Positions 9,773 to 23,283 of a stretch of DNA of 64,000 nucleotides are shown piece by piece. Below the pieces are notes generated by a model. That model saw nothing but the letters and a program-made list of their open reading frames with translations, was not told the DNA's origin and made no database searches. Position 1 is the stretch's first letter. Each line of letters opens with the position of its first letter. This DNA is from Endothia cerciana (Eukaryota > Ascomycota > Sordariomycetes > Diaporthales > Cryphonectriaceae), in NCBI GenBank assembly GCA_026119935.1, contig JALRMH010000002.1, positions 744,001 to 808,000 of the forward strand. Reading direction: 5' to 3'. The translations under genes were made by a program, and so were the position numbers.

Positions 9773-11279
9773 TTCTCGCCTATTGTCCGATGCGTTGCCG
9801 CCCGTACTGCCAATGGCATTTCCTCTGAAGGATCTGAATCTGTATCCACTTGAGCCTCCAGCCCCTTCACAAGAATGGTAGATGCGGGTGTGCTACCATC
9901 AGCTCGGCGGCGTTCTGCTCTGCCATTGCGCTTCTTAGCAGCCTCCGCCCTCTGGCGCTCACGCTCCTCCCTTTCAGACCTTTCTTTCTGGTTGCTCTGG
10001 GATCGTGATAGCCCGACTCGAGACTTCTTGGACCCGTTTCTGGGGTTATTAGCTTCCTCCGAGTCTTCACGAGCAGCCTCCAGATCGTTGTCATGCTCGA
10101 ATGGAGAAGGTGATTTGGATTTCGTCCTCTGCCTCTTGGCAATGTCTGGTTTCCTGTCGAGTGGGTCAGCTACGTATGACGTTGCCGGGGGGGGGGGGAG
10201 CCAACACACTCTTCACTGTCGCTGCGACCTCGTTTTGTTCTCCTGTGACCGCCCTCGGTTGTCTCGTGGACCGTTTCCTCTTTGCTTGCCTCGATGGCAC
10301 GGCGCAGCTGTTCTTCCTCGTCGTAAGCCGCATCTCTGCTGTTCATGGTAGACCTCCTCTTGGACGCCTGAGTCAGTGAAGACTGACGGCCGCTTCTGGT
10401 TTCCCTGGAGTCTTTTGTGTCACTGCCTTTAGGGGACCGGGACCGTGTGGTCGACTTCCGGCGATTGCGGACAAGGGGCAGATAGAGTGAGTATTTTTGG
10501 CTGCGCGCGCAACTGGGTCAGCATTGTTGACAAGGGAACGGGGGTTGTCACATGGCGATTGGGTTTGGGATCATTGAGCAGGGGTGAAGAAGGGTGGGCT
10601 AGGCGCTGCATTCGGCGACCTGGCGAGTGCAAACGCAGCGGTGGGGGAAACGAGGTTGGGGAGTCGAGAAGTGGAAGACTCACCCATTGCTGGCCATGTG
10701 TATCTTGTGAAGGTCCTTGCGACACTCCTCACAGAAGTACTCGTCAGGACTTGCCTCCTCACTCATTATGCCAACACAAGCGCCATGCTGCCAGATCTTG
10801 CATACATCACACTGTACGAAGAAGCCGGCCACATCGTCAGTAATGTCGGATGGCAAGATCGACTCGACATCAATTGAGTCTTTTGATGCATGTTTCTTGT
10901 CTTCGTGGGTAGGAGGGCCCGGATACTCGTCGAAGCCGCAGATGCAGCGCACAGCCTCATCATCCTCTTGAATTTCGTCGGGGTCGCCGGCCATCCCGAT
11001 GGTAGTATGATTGGAGGGGGCTCTGTCGCGTCCTTCTTCGTGTTCTTGGGTGCGGGTACGCCGGCGTCGTGTAGGGAGTTCGTCTGTACTCGTGACAGAC
11101 TCCTCGGGCGGCTCGTCGGATAGGCTGGGCGTGGACTTCTGGGGCGAGGCTGCCTTGTTCAGCGATCGGGTAGCCCGCTCTGGACGACCAGACAGACTGG
11201 AGGTCGTAGATGAGTGTTGTGATTGCGACTGGACTGTTCTTGCACGTGAACTGCGTCGCGGTGGAGAGTTTCCTGCCAT
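9139..11279 (-). CDS. cti6: Cti6-like PHD-finger transcriptional regulator (Rpd3L histone deacetylase complex)
   Basis: Three exons, 10684-11279, 10210-10500 and 9139-10153, are separated by introns of 183 nt and 56 nt and give 633 residues. I chose the start at 11279 (MAGNSPPRRSSRARTVQ). The PHD finger spans residues 112-186: CIC, then CDVC, then H165 in WQHGAC, then CEEC. Just after it the KYSLYLPL segment crosses the first splice junction in frame, as expected for Cti6. The remainder is disordered and rich in Lys/Arg/Ser, with a 12-residue Ala run near 424-435; the C-terminal segment (SMEMMDRLTRDLVKWEKEF) looks conserved. Cti6 in yeast links Cyc8-Tup1 and SAGA and is a subunit of Rpd3L; PHD fingers of this type read histone H3 tails. 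The second intron contains a 12-nt G tract. Confidence 0.88.
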
Positions 11280-14208
11280 TTCTCGCCACGAGGGCTTGGT
11301 GAGGGACGCAGGTGGGCGCGGGCGGGGGCGGGGAGAAAAGGATGCGACACCCCCAGGAGCTGGCCTTGGTCTCCCCAAGATGGGAGCAGCTAGGCGCGTC
11401 GATTGGCGAGGGTGGTGATCAAGTGCACCTGCTCCAGAGCCTGGTGGCAATGGCAGACGAGGGGGATGGTCGTAGAAGGGTGCGGTGGGAGGGCAGTCGA
11501 GCCGTGGTAGGCGGGTTGAGGATCTCGAATCTAGATCGAGGCACGGGAGGATGGGACGAAGGAGGTTTGCTGCTCGAGTGCAAGACTACCTAAGTAACCA
11601 TGATGGAGTGTCGCCGTGACAAAGACTGAAGAGAGTCGACTGTGCTGACAGTCGAGTGGGAGGACAGGTTGAGGGAGGGGAGCAGAGCTGCAAGTGCGCA
11701 ATTGTTGCTGGTGTAGAGGAAGAAGAGCGGACGAGTGGGAGAATCAGAGGCCAGAGCCAAATCCAGTGCAACAACCAACCGACCGCAGCGAGAGCAGCTT
11801 GCAGGTCGCATCGGGGGTCAGTCAACGTGCCGGGGCTGGAAAAAGAAGTGGAGGACCCTCGGAACAGGGATGGCTCGATTTCACTATGACTACACAGCAG
11901 CGTAGCGGATAGTGAGCGCATGGGTAGGAAGAGGGGAGGGGTTCCAGCAGCCAACCACCCCCAAATTGCTGCCGCTGCCCGCCAGGCTCTCTCCCACCAC
12001 GTTGAATTGGCCGGCTGTGGGGAGGTAGAGATGGACTTGTAGGTTGGTGTGTCCTGGGGGCAAGGTGCGGGTATCTGCCTAGCAGGGCCACCCAACAGCG
12101 TCCAGAGCTGGCAGCCCAGCGCACTGGCACAGGCCGCGCAGGAGGCATGTGGGTGAGGTCGACATTGTGATTGAAGAGGGAAAGGGTAATAATCGTATCA
12201 GGACATGACTGGTACAGCCAGCGCAGATTCGTCTTGACGATTCGATGTCAGGGGCTCTGGGTGTTGGTCGTGTTGATGAGGTCAAAACCTTTGAGGTGAT
12301 GAATGTTTCGTCGGAGGGGAGAAAGATGGATGGATGGATGGACAGAAGGCAGCTGGCACTTGTGTTGGCGTGGGAAATCCGGCGCAGCCTCGAAACATTC
12401 CGGCTCCAGAAGGGGAAAAGGCCCTCCCTGCTGCCCTGCTGGAGGTGGGAAGGGGTCGAGTCAAGGATGGTGACAGAACTGAGGGGAAAGCTGGAGAAGG
12501 TTGCCGGAGCCCCATCAGCACTGGACTAGAGGGTGACACCTGCCGAGAGGGCTGTAGGGCCTGTCTCAGCACCCTCGAGCCCCGTCAGGGCCCCTCACTG
12601 TTGGAAGACGAGAGTAGCATGATGGCCCTATAGATCCTGACCCCATAATTATTATTCTTCACATGACGAATACACTGCTTGTAAGAAACAAACAAAAAAA
12701 AACACCTCTCAAGTAATTTAGCAGTACTTAGGACAAGGACTTCCTTTCTTCTCCTTTTATTCGCCCCTTCAATCCTGATGGGGAGGAAGAGGTGGTGATG
12801 TTGGAAAGGGAGGGTGGTAAGGCGGATTGTTGAGAAGACTGATTCAGCCCATGTCTCAATAACCAATTCCCATGATTCCACTCGCTGCCCCAGACGCCGT
12901 GATTATGTAACCCTACCTGGGTCGTCTTGACACGGTCCCTCATTTACCGTTTATTTGGTGCGTGTAACTACACCATGCCTTACCAAGCATCTGGGTGCCA
13001 CAACGGAGGACTCGACGGCACCACCACCACCACCACCACCGCCGCGGCGCCACCAACAAGCAGCTTACCTTCTTGCATCTGTTACCGGATCTCCGACAGC
13101 GATTGATCCATTCCATAGCCTCAACAGATTCAGCTCCAGAGCCTTTGCTCCCTTTGCTTCATCTATTCTTTGCTCTGCAAGGCATCTTGCATCCCCCTAC
13201 CAGCAGAGGCGGATTCTCCTCGAGGCGAGGACGGCCCTGATCTGTGGGCCGCGACAAAGGTGGGTTAGGTCTCCATCATTGTTTCTTGAACCTGTATCTG
13301 CATGCATGAAGGCTAGAAGATGCCTACCCTCCCCTCGGCAGTAACCATCATCCATCGTCGACAAGTCGGGTGCTGATGACTCCGCCGCGGGGGAGTCCTG
13401 ACTGATGCTCTGGCTTGGGTAAAGTGGAGAGGCATCCTGGGCCTCCTCACCCCCTCTTCACTCTTGTCGAGCGTGGTGTACCTTGTTCTCTGGTGCTGGG
13501 TCGATGATGGACTCTATCCTTCCTGGATCGTGCTGACATGAGCTCGTGGATAGACCTGGAGCCATCGGCGAGATCGACCTCCATTCCTCTGAGCTGTCGA
13601 CGCCACCCCTCAACCCCTCCAACACACCACGCCGAACTTGCTTTTGACCACCCGCATCACATTGCTACCATCAAGCGTCGAGGGGAGCAGGAGGAGACAG
13701 CAGCGCTGTAGATCATTCACTTGAGAGCTTGGTGCTGTAAAATCGTTCACTTTGGAGCTTGGTGTGTTTTGGGCCTGCTGGGAGCAAATTTGCAGCCTTG
13801 AAGTTTTGCTTAGGCGGCAATGGGTCAGTATACACCTCTACCATGTCTGTGTCCCTCCCACCAGACAACAAATTTCCCGTCACATTGCTTCTCCCCTTCT
13901 CTCGTTCGTTCGGAACGCCCTTTCCCCCCAACCCCCAGGCACCCTCACTACCACCTTCCTTCACCTGCCTGACAACAATGCTGGCTCTCCTATCATGTGA
14001 GAAGATGGTAGTCTCCGGTCAGGCAAACGGTCGCATCTGCGAGGACATCGCGGGGCGGTCGTTGGAGGCTTACCAGGAGTCCTCACCCTCTAGAACATCA
14101 CGAAATATCAGCATTGTCGCCTGTACATGCGTCTCACTGTTCGCCCTGCTTCGACTTGGGCTAATATTGTGTGGTTGTGTTTTCCGACGGGCAGGCCACG
14201 ACGAAAAC
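11280..14208. other. Long divergent intergenic region between cti6 and the 14.2 kb gene
   Basis: A 2.9 kb interval between divergent start codons. No gene is supported. It holds GA/CT-rich leader-like DNA near cti6, a (CCA)n run near 13021-13040 and CT-rich DNA from 13860 to 13980. An open frame in the same phase as the downstream gene runs from 13759 to its start, but a splice-acceptor-like GGGCAG just before 14195 suggests this is leader, possibly with a 5' UTR intron. Confidence 0.5.
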
Positions 14209-16075
14209 ATGGCTTCAGATTCTATCGCTTCCACCTCTGTGTACCACAACAACGACCGTACCAACGACCGCACCAACGACCGTCCTGACCGTCCCATACG
14301 ACCGCTGCCGAAGCGTCGTCTTCGCGAACGACTGTCTCCTGAGGCCGCCGACTCCATCAAATATCCACCAGCTCCCCAGGCGGCGCCCGCCCTGTTCTCA
14401 TACCCGTGCAGCCTGAGGGAAAGCCTGTTGGAGGAGGAGTTGAGCTCTGGTGGCCGAGACTTCCAATCTGAGTTTGCGGGCCGCCAGGCGTCTCGCAGGC
14501 ATGGGGCTGGGGCTGAGGGAGATCTGGACGAGGTGGCGCCGAGGAGGACGGTAGTGCCCCGCCCGCCGGCTGAGTCCTTGGGCCGTCCTGCTCGTTTGTC
14601 GCAGAGGCCAGAGACCTCAAGGCAGGGTCATTCCCCACAACCTCCCCACTCGGCGGCCTCCTCTGCAGATGGATATGATTCCTTCGAGAATACGAACAAC
14701 AAGAAGAGGAAGATCCCGACTGCCGGAGAGATGAATGGTACACACGCCCTCGGGGAGCATGGCCTAAACGATGCTCACTGCCTCCCCGGAGGGTTAGCAG
14801 TCACCCCGAAAGGGTCTGGCGAGAATGGGAATTCGACTTCTGTTCCCTACTACGGGTCGGGTAGTTTCGTGCCCGCTGGCCAAAACATCTCCGGACCAGG
14901 AAGAGGCCGGTTTGGGAGAGCGAGAAATGGTAGAAGTCCGTTGCAGACACTCTCGGATGCTAGCGGCAACTGGTTGGGGCGAGGTTCAAAGACCCGCTCT
15001 GCAAATTGGTCTCCTCAGCCAGGTGAGTTGGACCAAAGGCTCCTCTCCTTTCTCACGCAGGCGTTTGCTCAACCCCGTCTCCCTCTTCTCTCTTGCCGCA
15101 GAAAGGATGCATCACGGGAGCTTTGGAACCCAGACTGACGTAGTTCTTTGTACCCAAGCGCAAAGCACCGGCATTATTTCTAACGCGATTGCCAACGCAG
15201 AAAGGCTCGCCTCCCCAGGAGCACAGGAGAACACCAGCCTCCTTCAGCAACAACAACCTGCCAAGCCTACGCCCGCCTCGACCCAGTTCACCTTTACTTG
15301 CGACTCCCAGGTCCCGGGAACGTTGGCATGGCCCGGATCCGACCCCAGGGTGCCTTCAGGCCCTGCTGAATACGGCCCACCCGTGCGGAGCTACCCGCAC
15401 TCGCGTGCCACCCAACCCCACCAGCAAGCGGCCCCGGGCGCCTCTCCACAGGAAGGACCTCCCTCAGACAGCAGTGTACGAGGCGAGGCACCCCAGTCGG
15501 CAACTCTAGAGCGGAAGAACCGACGCCGTGCTGCCCGGGACCTGCACCTTCAGGCTCGCAAGCGGCGCGAGGATACTGCCAGACAAAACTACCTTCACCC
15601 ACAGAAGCCCGAAGACCAGTGGATCTGCGAATTCTGCGAGTACGAGCGCATCTTCGGCTACCCACCAGTGGCGCTCATCCGTCAGTACGAGATCAAGGAC
15701 CGCAAGCTTCGACAGCAAGAGGAGGAGCGGCGCCGGGTTTGGGAGAAAGCCAAGGCCAGAAGCCGTAAGGGAAAGAAGAGCAAGATGCCACCCAAGAGCC
15801 ACGCCACCAACAACATCCACAGTCAGGCAAATGATGCGCACCAGGCGCCGCCTATGGTCAACACACACAGCCAGGACACGCAGAGCGAGGGTTTTGACGA
15901 TGACGAGTACGAGGCGGAGGGGAACTACGAGCTTGACCCCGAGCCCCCGATGCTTATGCCGATCGAGAAGAACCACAGGACTGCACCGGGTCGTGACCCT
16001 GACGGTGGCACAAGAGGCGGTGGAGGGTCCGGAACAAGAGCAGTCGGCTTGGAAGCGGGCCGTGGCATAGACTAG
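14209..16075 (+). CDS. Conserved fungal protein of unknown function with a CxxC 'CEFCEYERIFG' motif
   Basis: Two exons, 14209-15022 and 15102-16075, flank a 79-nt intron (GTGAGT..CAG) and give 595 residues. The start at 14209 has a good context (AAAACATGG); the same frame is open upstream to 13759, so a longer product cannot be excluded. The N-terminal two thirds are low-complexity and Pro/Ser/Arg rich, with a basic NKKRKIP patch. The C-terminal part is the ordered one: a basic helix (ERKNRRRAARDLHLQARKRR), then WICEFCEYERIFGYPP, then a charged coiled-coil-like helix (KDRKLRQQEEERRRVWEKAK) and a basic RKGKKSK patch. The single CxxC could be half of a metal site. I know this arrangement only as a conserved hypothetical of filamentous ascomycetes. 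A nuclear location is inferred from the basic patches. Confidence 0.72.
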
Positions 16076-18268
16076 GCCTGTGTCGCTCCGAGATCCCTGA
16101 TCTGCCTGGTGGCCCCTCCTGGACCGTTCAAACAGGCGACCACCGGTATGAGAAATCTCGATTACAGTGGACGCCTGTCTCGACATGAGAGACGACAGCA
16201 CCGCCAAGGTTTGACGCGGCTCGAGCGGTGGTCCATGGATGCTCATCAACGGTCTTGCAGGATTCGTTGGGAAGATCTGCACTGCATACTGCAATGACTG
16301 GTATTCTAGCGCCGAACATCGCCAGAAACCCCATCGGTACCAAATCCCCCCTCTTAACATACAGCACAAAACCACAAAAGAGTACGAGAACGAATCGGGA
16401 CCCGGTATTGGCCGAACCGCCGTAGTAGCGCTGTCGCCAACTGATCCATTGATGACTTCCAAGATCCGATCCTCGTGTGGGACGAATGGGTCTGAGGAGC
16501 CGGCTGACCCCGGCATGGCCAGTCAGTCTTTCGGCGGGGATCGGGCTTGGTGCGAGGCAAGCCGTCGGCCGGAATGGCTCGCCCTGGGTGAATCTCAGAT
16601 CGGCGTATAGTATCAAGTTAAGGAGGCCATTATGGGTTGATGTGGCGTACCCGACTGTCACGGGCGGGTGTTATAGTTCAGCTGATTAGAAACTTGCGAG
16701 ATGTCGTCTCTGCAGCCTGTCACGCTTCAAACGGAGGAGGGCCACCGATAGACTAAGTGTACTCCGTACAGTTGACGATATGGACGAGGGGACCACTCCT
16801 CCTGTGTTTGCTCTATCGGTTGTATAGCTATCCGATGGTGTCTTTCTTTGATGTGTTGTCGACATGATGACTAAGACTACTCCTGGAGGCATCTGGGCTA
16901 TGACGTAGGCACCGCCAAGGGTCGAGCGCGATAGTTGAGCTGGGGAGCTGTGAAGGCTGTGAAAACCTCCTCTTACTCCTCATTCTTTTCTCTATAGTAT
17001 TTTTCTTCTTCTTCGGAAAAGGCATCAAAGCAACAAGACCTTCTTATTTTGGTAGATCAATTGGGGGACCAAGGATGATCCCATCCACAAAGCAGCCCGG
17101 CATGTCCAATGCCCTCCAGGGCTGCCGATGCCCTAGAACTGCGCTGGAATGAGCCGTCGAGCTGCTACCACCCAGCACCGTGGAAGGTGAGGCACGACGT
17201 TGGGACTGTTCTCTCCCTGTCCCTTAGTTCTGTTAACCCCTCTCCGCCCATCTTCTCCAATATTTATTTCATGTGAATCTGCTCAACCCTCTGCGAGGAA
17301 AGACAGATGCATGGGTTACCCAGACAAGCCTCTACTAATGAGACGGGCGAGGTTAGCACCCTGCACCCTCGTCGGCCTGTGAGGTTCACGTTTGCGGACC
17401 CGGGACAGGAGGTTAGGAGGCGCCTGGTAGTAGCAAGGCTCCACGCCTGCACCTCTCGACGTCAAGCCAGGGCGCATTCCAAATGTGTCCCTTGGGGAGA
17501 GACAGACGCATGCCATCGTCATGTATAATGACGTAGGTTCAGGGCCGCAGGTGGTTCTAAACATACTAACTATGTACTACGGTGCATAGTAGTGGATCTG
17601 CCCTCTTTTATGCAGGGTGGGGATTTGACTTTACTAGCCCCTCGAGATGGATCCTGTCGAATCGAGAAATGAAAAGAAAAGAGGGAAGGGCCCCAGGCTC
17701 CCCGTCGTCTCTTCTACATGGGGATGCGCATCTGACATGGCTGGCCCAGATTGGGAAGACGTCTCTTAGATCGACGAAACAAACAAGGATTCCTCTCGTC
17801 AGGTTTAGCACTGGTACCACGGTGAGACGCCCTTCACACCCCTCCCCCCACCCCTCTCCTCCCTCGTTCCCTTGTCGCACTGGGGGCGGTGGGCTGCTGG
17901 CTCGGCTCTGGAGGAGGCCTACCAGTGCCCCGAGCTCTAGTGTTAGCTGGCGCTGCGCTGTGCTGCGGGAACCTCTGGACCCGGGCGCGCCGTCTCAACC
18001 CCAGCCGTGGCCAACCCAACCCAAATGCAGACAGTCCAGACTCAACGTCGCTCGATCGATTCCACAGGCCACAGCACATCGACCCATCGTCATCGGTCTG
18101 TCTAGGCTGAAAACAATTCCTCCGCGCTCCCCTACTGTACATTCTCTACTTGGCTACACATACACACACATACTCGCTCAGTAGTCCTTCCAGCATCATC
18201 TTCCACCAGTTCACACCATCTTTCATCGTCCACAATGCGCCACACTGCTCGGTAGTGCTGATCAGATA
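16076..18268. other. Intergenic, no supported gene
   Basis: 2.2 kb between two genes on the same strand. Open frames at 17582-18184 and elsewhere are Pro/Ser/Arg-rich without domain or splice support. CT-rich DNA at 17820-18230 probably is promoter and leader for the gene at 18269. Confidence 0.55.
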
Positions 18269-21200
18269 ATGTTCGGGTCTAGGAAGCATCGCCCGCCCAA
18301 TTCGGTATGTCCCCGTTTGCCTGTGCCTATCTTTTTACTGTTTGGGAGGTACTGTCTGCCATCGCCCTCGGAGCCGAGGTCCCATCAGCCAGCAGACGCG
18401 GCGCGCTCCCGTTCCCTCCTCACACCCGCAGTGCCTTCAATGTCTCTCATCCCGTGGAGGAGGTGCTCGATCCTAATGCCTCATAATCTTTCCTCCAGCC
18501 GCTCAATGCCTCTGCCGCCAACCCATCCGCGGCATCCGCTGCCCTTTCAGCCTTCAACGGCACCCGCCGCCAGTCCAGCAGCTCTTCCCTGAGTGCCGCC
18601 GCCGCCGCAGCCGCCCTCAGGGCGCGGCCTATGACCCCGACCAACGTCGCCGACGTCCAGACGAAACGCACGCATCGGCGGAGCGCATCACAGTCGTCCT
18701 CGGTCAGCCGCGCGACCACACCACGCCCGTCGGACCCGGGTCGGCACCCCGGCCTCACGAGGCAGTCCAGCTCTGGGTCTATGACGGAGCGGACCTTCCG
18801 CCGCTCACCGTCGCCCGGGGCCACAGCGCAGAGGTCGCTGAGCAGTGGTGGCACGCCGAGGAGCCCGTACACCGAGATGGAGAGGCCGCCGCCGGTCCCG
18901 GCCATCCCGGACGGTGTGAACATGGCGGCTGCGAGAGCGAGGGACGGCCCGAAGCCGAAGAGCCTGGGAGTCGTGAGCACGCCGATCAGGACGGCGTCGC
19001 AGAAGATGGCTGCGGGCCGAGGTCAGGAGTCCGGGTCATGGTATGGCGCGGCGAGGGTTGGGGATCTCGGAAACGTGAGGACCTCGGATGCGGCGATGTC
19101 GTCGCCGCCGAAAGTGCAGCCACAGATGCAACCAGGTCCGGTACCGACGGCACAGGAGAACGACGGACGCCCAGGGAGCCGCCAGTCGTCGACAAACTTC
19201 TCTTACCCAGCTCGCGTGCGCGTCGCCTCGCCGACTTCCCTGCAGTCGCCGGCACCACACCCGAAGCCCCAGCCTCAGCCCAAGAAGAGGAGCTCCACGA
19301 TGTCCCCGCAGCGCGGAGGCTCAATCAAGTCGACATCACGGCCGTCTTCTGTCGCATCCGACATGACTCTCGTCTACGACCCCAATTCTAGGAGGATGGT
19401 GCCGCGGGCAGAGCTATTCGCGATCGAGCAGCAGGCACAGGCCCCGCCGCAGGCCAAGCCGAAGAAAAAGTCGATGCTGAGCAGGGCCGGATCGCAACTG
19501 GCGAGGGGCACCGTGGGACGGGCGCATGGCACCGCAATCGATTCGGGAGTGCCGAACGAGGCACAGATGGCCGCCGCTGCGAGCCTGAGGTCTCATCGCG
19601 AGGAGGAGAGGCACCAGGCCCCCCAGGGGCTGGAGCCAGAACCGGAAGTAGAGAGGCAGCAGGTGTTCGACGAGCCGGAGCCGGAGGATGAGTACGATCA
19701 ACCTGCTCTCGAGGCAGTCCCAGAGCCGCCGAGGCTGGAGACTGAGAGGGTAGTAGGACCTCGGATTCGCCATACCGAGATCTCGATGTCGCCTGCCTCA
19801 AACGCACCCGAGGTCTATCCCTCTCCGCTCCCTGAAATTCTTGAGGTCGGTCTGCACAGGCGACCGTCGGTTGTACGCGAGGAGGAGGAGGAGGAGGAGG
19901 AGGAGGAGAAGTCTGCTTCAGACGCCGAGCTCGAGGCACCTATTGCGGCGCGACCGACCGCTGTGGCTGCGGCTGCTCTGGATGCTGTCCCAGTGAGGCA
20001 CAGTGTGTATGCCCATGGTGTTCCATCTCCGCCGCACAGTGAGATCACCGATGATAAGGCCGATGCGGCTCCGGCAGCTCCTGTCGAGCTTGCAGCGGTT
20101 TCGACGGCATCACAGGAGCCTACCCAGCCTCAGGAGGGGCCGTTGTACGCTGAGCCCCGAGGCACAGAGGCCCTTCGTCACCAGTCTCGCACACAATCCA
20201 ATAGTCCGGCGCGGACTGCTCGCTTCGGCCCCGTGCAGGACACATTGGTTGTCAAACACGAACCACCGGTGAGATCGCTCTCACCGCGCAAATCTGTCCT
20301 AAAGCGTAGCCCCTCGCGTGGTGCGTCCCCCCCGGGCGAGGCGTCGGACACATCTGTCGTCGACGCTCCGGCCCAGGCAGCGCCCCCACAACGGAAGAAA
20401 TCCGTCCGCGTTAGTTTCGATGACGAGCACACCGTCGTGGTCGGTGAGGCTGCTGGCCGGGGCGAGACGGACAGCCCGGTGCCGCCGAGTCCGCAAGCGC
20501 CCGCCGGTCCCCGGCGGCCGTGGTACAACACGCTCGGAATAGGCAAGAAGAAGGATGCCGTCCCCCTCGAGGAGGACGAGGTCATGAAGCCCCGACCTGC
20601 GCTGCCGAGCTTCGGAAGCGTCAGGGGCCGGAAACAGTCGCCCAAGCCGGCTGAAGAACGCCCGCTTGTAAGACCTCATGAGCCCCTGTTGGAGGCCTCG
20701 GAACCGCCGGGCCCAGAGCTCGAGAAGAAACCCGCCGCCGCCTTGCTCGGCCAGTCGAGTGATCATGCCCTGGGCGGCCTCATCCAGGAGCAGGGCCCGA
20801 GGAACGGGGCTAACATTTCCAAGGTTCGCGAACCGCTACCGCCGGTTGTCACGTCAATCGAGGGTGACGGGTACGCGGACACAGAGAGCTCGGATGACGA
20901 GGCCGCGCTGTTGGCTGATACGCCGAGGCTCGAGGCCGAGGGGAGTCATCTCAGCCAGGCATCGACCGCGGTGCCCGATCTGCCAAAATTGCCCAATGGA
21001 TCTGCGGCTACTGCGGTGGCAGACGATGCAGGCGCAGTCGATGTCAAGGACTTCGGTGGCACGGCGACAAAGTCAGATGCACCGCCAGCTATCTCGATCA
21101 CACAGCCGAGCCCTGGCCCCGAGCAGGAGCAAGGGCGTGCATCGTATCTTCACTTCCCTGGAGAATTCCCCGAAACCGAGACCGAGACGGATGGTGAGAA

Positions 21201-23048
21201 CGCACCTGCCCGGGAGGCTGCATTTGAGCCCTCCTCCATGCAGGAGAAGGATGCTACGGCTACATCGCACACGCCTAGCACCGTCCTAGCGACCCAGCCA
21301 GCTGTTCATGAGCCCACCGATGATTCGGATGGGAACAGTGTTTACAGCGATGCCTACGAAGATCTATCAGACATTGAGGGCGATGGGTTCCAATCACTCG
21401 ACGCCGTCGTGGATAGCCCGGTCGTCCAAACACCGCCTCGGAATGTTCTGGAGAAGGCACAGACACAGCGTGACGAGGCCGTCACGCCGACACCGCAGTC
21501 ACGAGGAGCCGGGCAGGTGCCTGCAGCGGAGCCCCAGGCTGATCTAGCGGTCATGGAGTCAGACGACCCGTGGGCGGCGGCGAAGGCCTACTGGAAGAGT
21601 CTTTCGGCAGCGAACCGGGCCCGGCTGGAGAGGGAAGCTGCCGAGGAAGCCGGTGTTGAGGCCGACCTCGAAGAGGTCCAGCCGGAGGCGAGAAAGCCCC
21701 GGCGCAAGAAGTCGGTGGAGCAGAGGAATGCGGAAAAGAAGGCCCTTGACCAGCAAAGAGTGGCTGCGGACCCAGACCGCACATACATGATCAAGCCTGG
21801 CACTAAGATTGGACCAGAAAGCTTTGTGCTTAGTGAGAAGTCGGATTCGCGAGCTCAGCAACAGCCAGCACCCGCCAAGCCGGAGGGTGGGATGCGTCTG
21901 CGGAAGACGATGCGTGCTCCAGAGGCGAAGACTCCGCCTACCGAGACAGAAACACACATGCGCAGGTCCATGAGATCCGATGCACCCGAGGCAGCGGCGC
22001 CTAAACAGCGGCCGGTGTCGCACCAACCTCCCTCGGGCATTGCCAACAAGTCCGGCAGCGAGCACGCGCGGACTGTGTCAGAGAATACGGCGATCAAGCA
22101 AGCTATGGACAGCGCCGTACAGCCAGGTCTGCGCCGCCGCGGCTCCGACTCCAGCGCGAGCAGCTTCAGGCGCGCGCGCCCTCAGACCTCGGGCTCCGGC
22201 TTCGGCCGCAAGACCATGCGCACGGGCACCGGCTCGCTCGATCTCGAGGGACCACGCGACCAGCCCTCCAGCCGGCTTTCCCTCCGGGGTATGTCGCCAA
22301 GCGCGAGTGGCGCCTCCCCGCCAGTGAGCATGGGGACGCGCATGCGCACGACGCTCCGCGGGGACGCCTCCAGGAGGCGGGGCTCGGACGACTCTGGGAA
22401 GGGCTATCTACGCTTCTCGGGCGGCTTCGGGCGACCGTCGGAGAAGAAGGGCAAGCAGAGGTCGAGGTTCGGCGACGACTCTAGTGATGAGGACGAGGGT
22501 GTCTCACGCCGATATGCGAGCCGCTTTGAGGACTCGAGTGACGAGGACATAGTCCATGAGGAGCCCTTGCCGCGCATGAGCGGGATCCACAAGACGATGC
22601 GGGCCCGCAAGGAGATGCCGAGCCCGCCGCTTCCGGAAGAGGAGGAGCTGTCGTCTGACGGGGGCGTTGACTGCGATGAGAGGGGTGGGCAGGTCACCAC
22701 CGGCGCAGCTGGCGATCCCACCGTCAAGCGACAACGATCTGGCCGTGGCGCGGGTACTGGACGCGCGTCCTCGAGGCGGAGCGGGTTCATGTCCTCCGTC
22801 CTCCGACGCAACAAGAAGCACGACGGCGGCGCCAAGATCTCCCGCCCGGGGCTGATGGACAGCGCGGCGCGGCGCGATACGAACCTGGAGAGAACGCCCG
22901 AGGAGCTTGCGTCCCTACGCTCGAACGGCCTGCAGGCTGGCGGCGCCGGGAGTCCGGGGCCGGACCAGCGGATCACCGCGGCGCCTACCGAGTGGCCCCT
23001 GAACGATGAAGCCCAACCGCCGGACGAAGCCGGCGAGAAGGGTGATAT

Positions 23049-23079
<31 letters not shown>

Positions 23080-23283
23080 GGAGAAGGCGGGGAGAGGGAC
23101 CCAAGCGTCCCAAGACACTCCAAGTCGCTGTCGGCGCTGCCGAGGCCGGGGTTCAGGATGAGAAGGCAGTCTACAAACAACACTCACAAGTCGGAGAATC
23201 TTGGCAGTGTTGATGGTGTGGATGGAGTGGGAAAGAAGAAGAAGTTCGGGGCGCTGAGGAAGATGTTCAGGCTCGACGAGTAG
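18269..23283 (+). CDS. Very large, mostly disordered fungal protein with repeated basic TMR-type motifs
   Basis: Exon 1 (18269-18304) encodes 12 residues, MFGSRKHRPPNS. A 194-nt intron (GTATGT..CAG) follows, then exon 2 (18499-23283), giving 1606 residues. The tiny first exon is supported because it joins in frame to PLNASAANPSAASAALSAF, an Ala-rich N-terminus. The body is low-complexity: Pro/Ser/Glu rich, a Glu run near 19883-19908, acidic patches (SSDEDEG, SSDEDI) and Arg-Ser stretches. From 21.9 to 22.6 kb a short basic motif recurs: RKTMR, RRSMR, RKTMR, RMRTTLR, HKTMR. The last residues (KKKKFGALRKMFRLDE) form a basic amphipathic tail suited to membrane or partner binding. No enzyme domain or membrane segment is visible. 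I do not recognise a named family; a scaffold role is only a guess. Confidence 0.8.

Noticed and set aside
13759..14208. N-terminal extension of the 14.2 kb gene
   Set aside because: The frame is open, but the composition is leader-like and a splice-acceptor-like site precedes 14195; the later ATG has a better context.
17582..18184. 200-codon open frame as a gene
   Set aside because: No domain, no splice support, CT-rich DNA likely promoter and leader of the next gene.
22404..23183. 259-codon minus-strand open frame
   Set aside because: Antisense shadow of the disordered protein gene; Ser/Pro-rich without motif.
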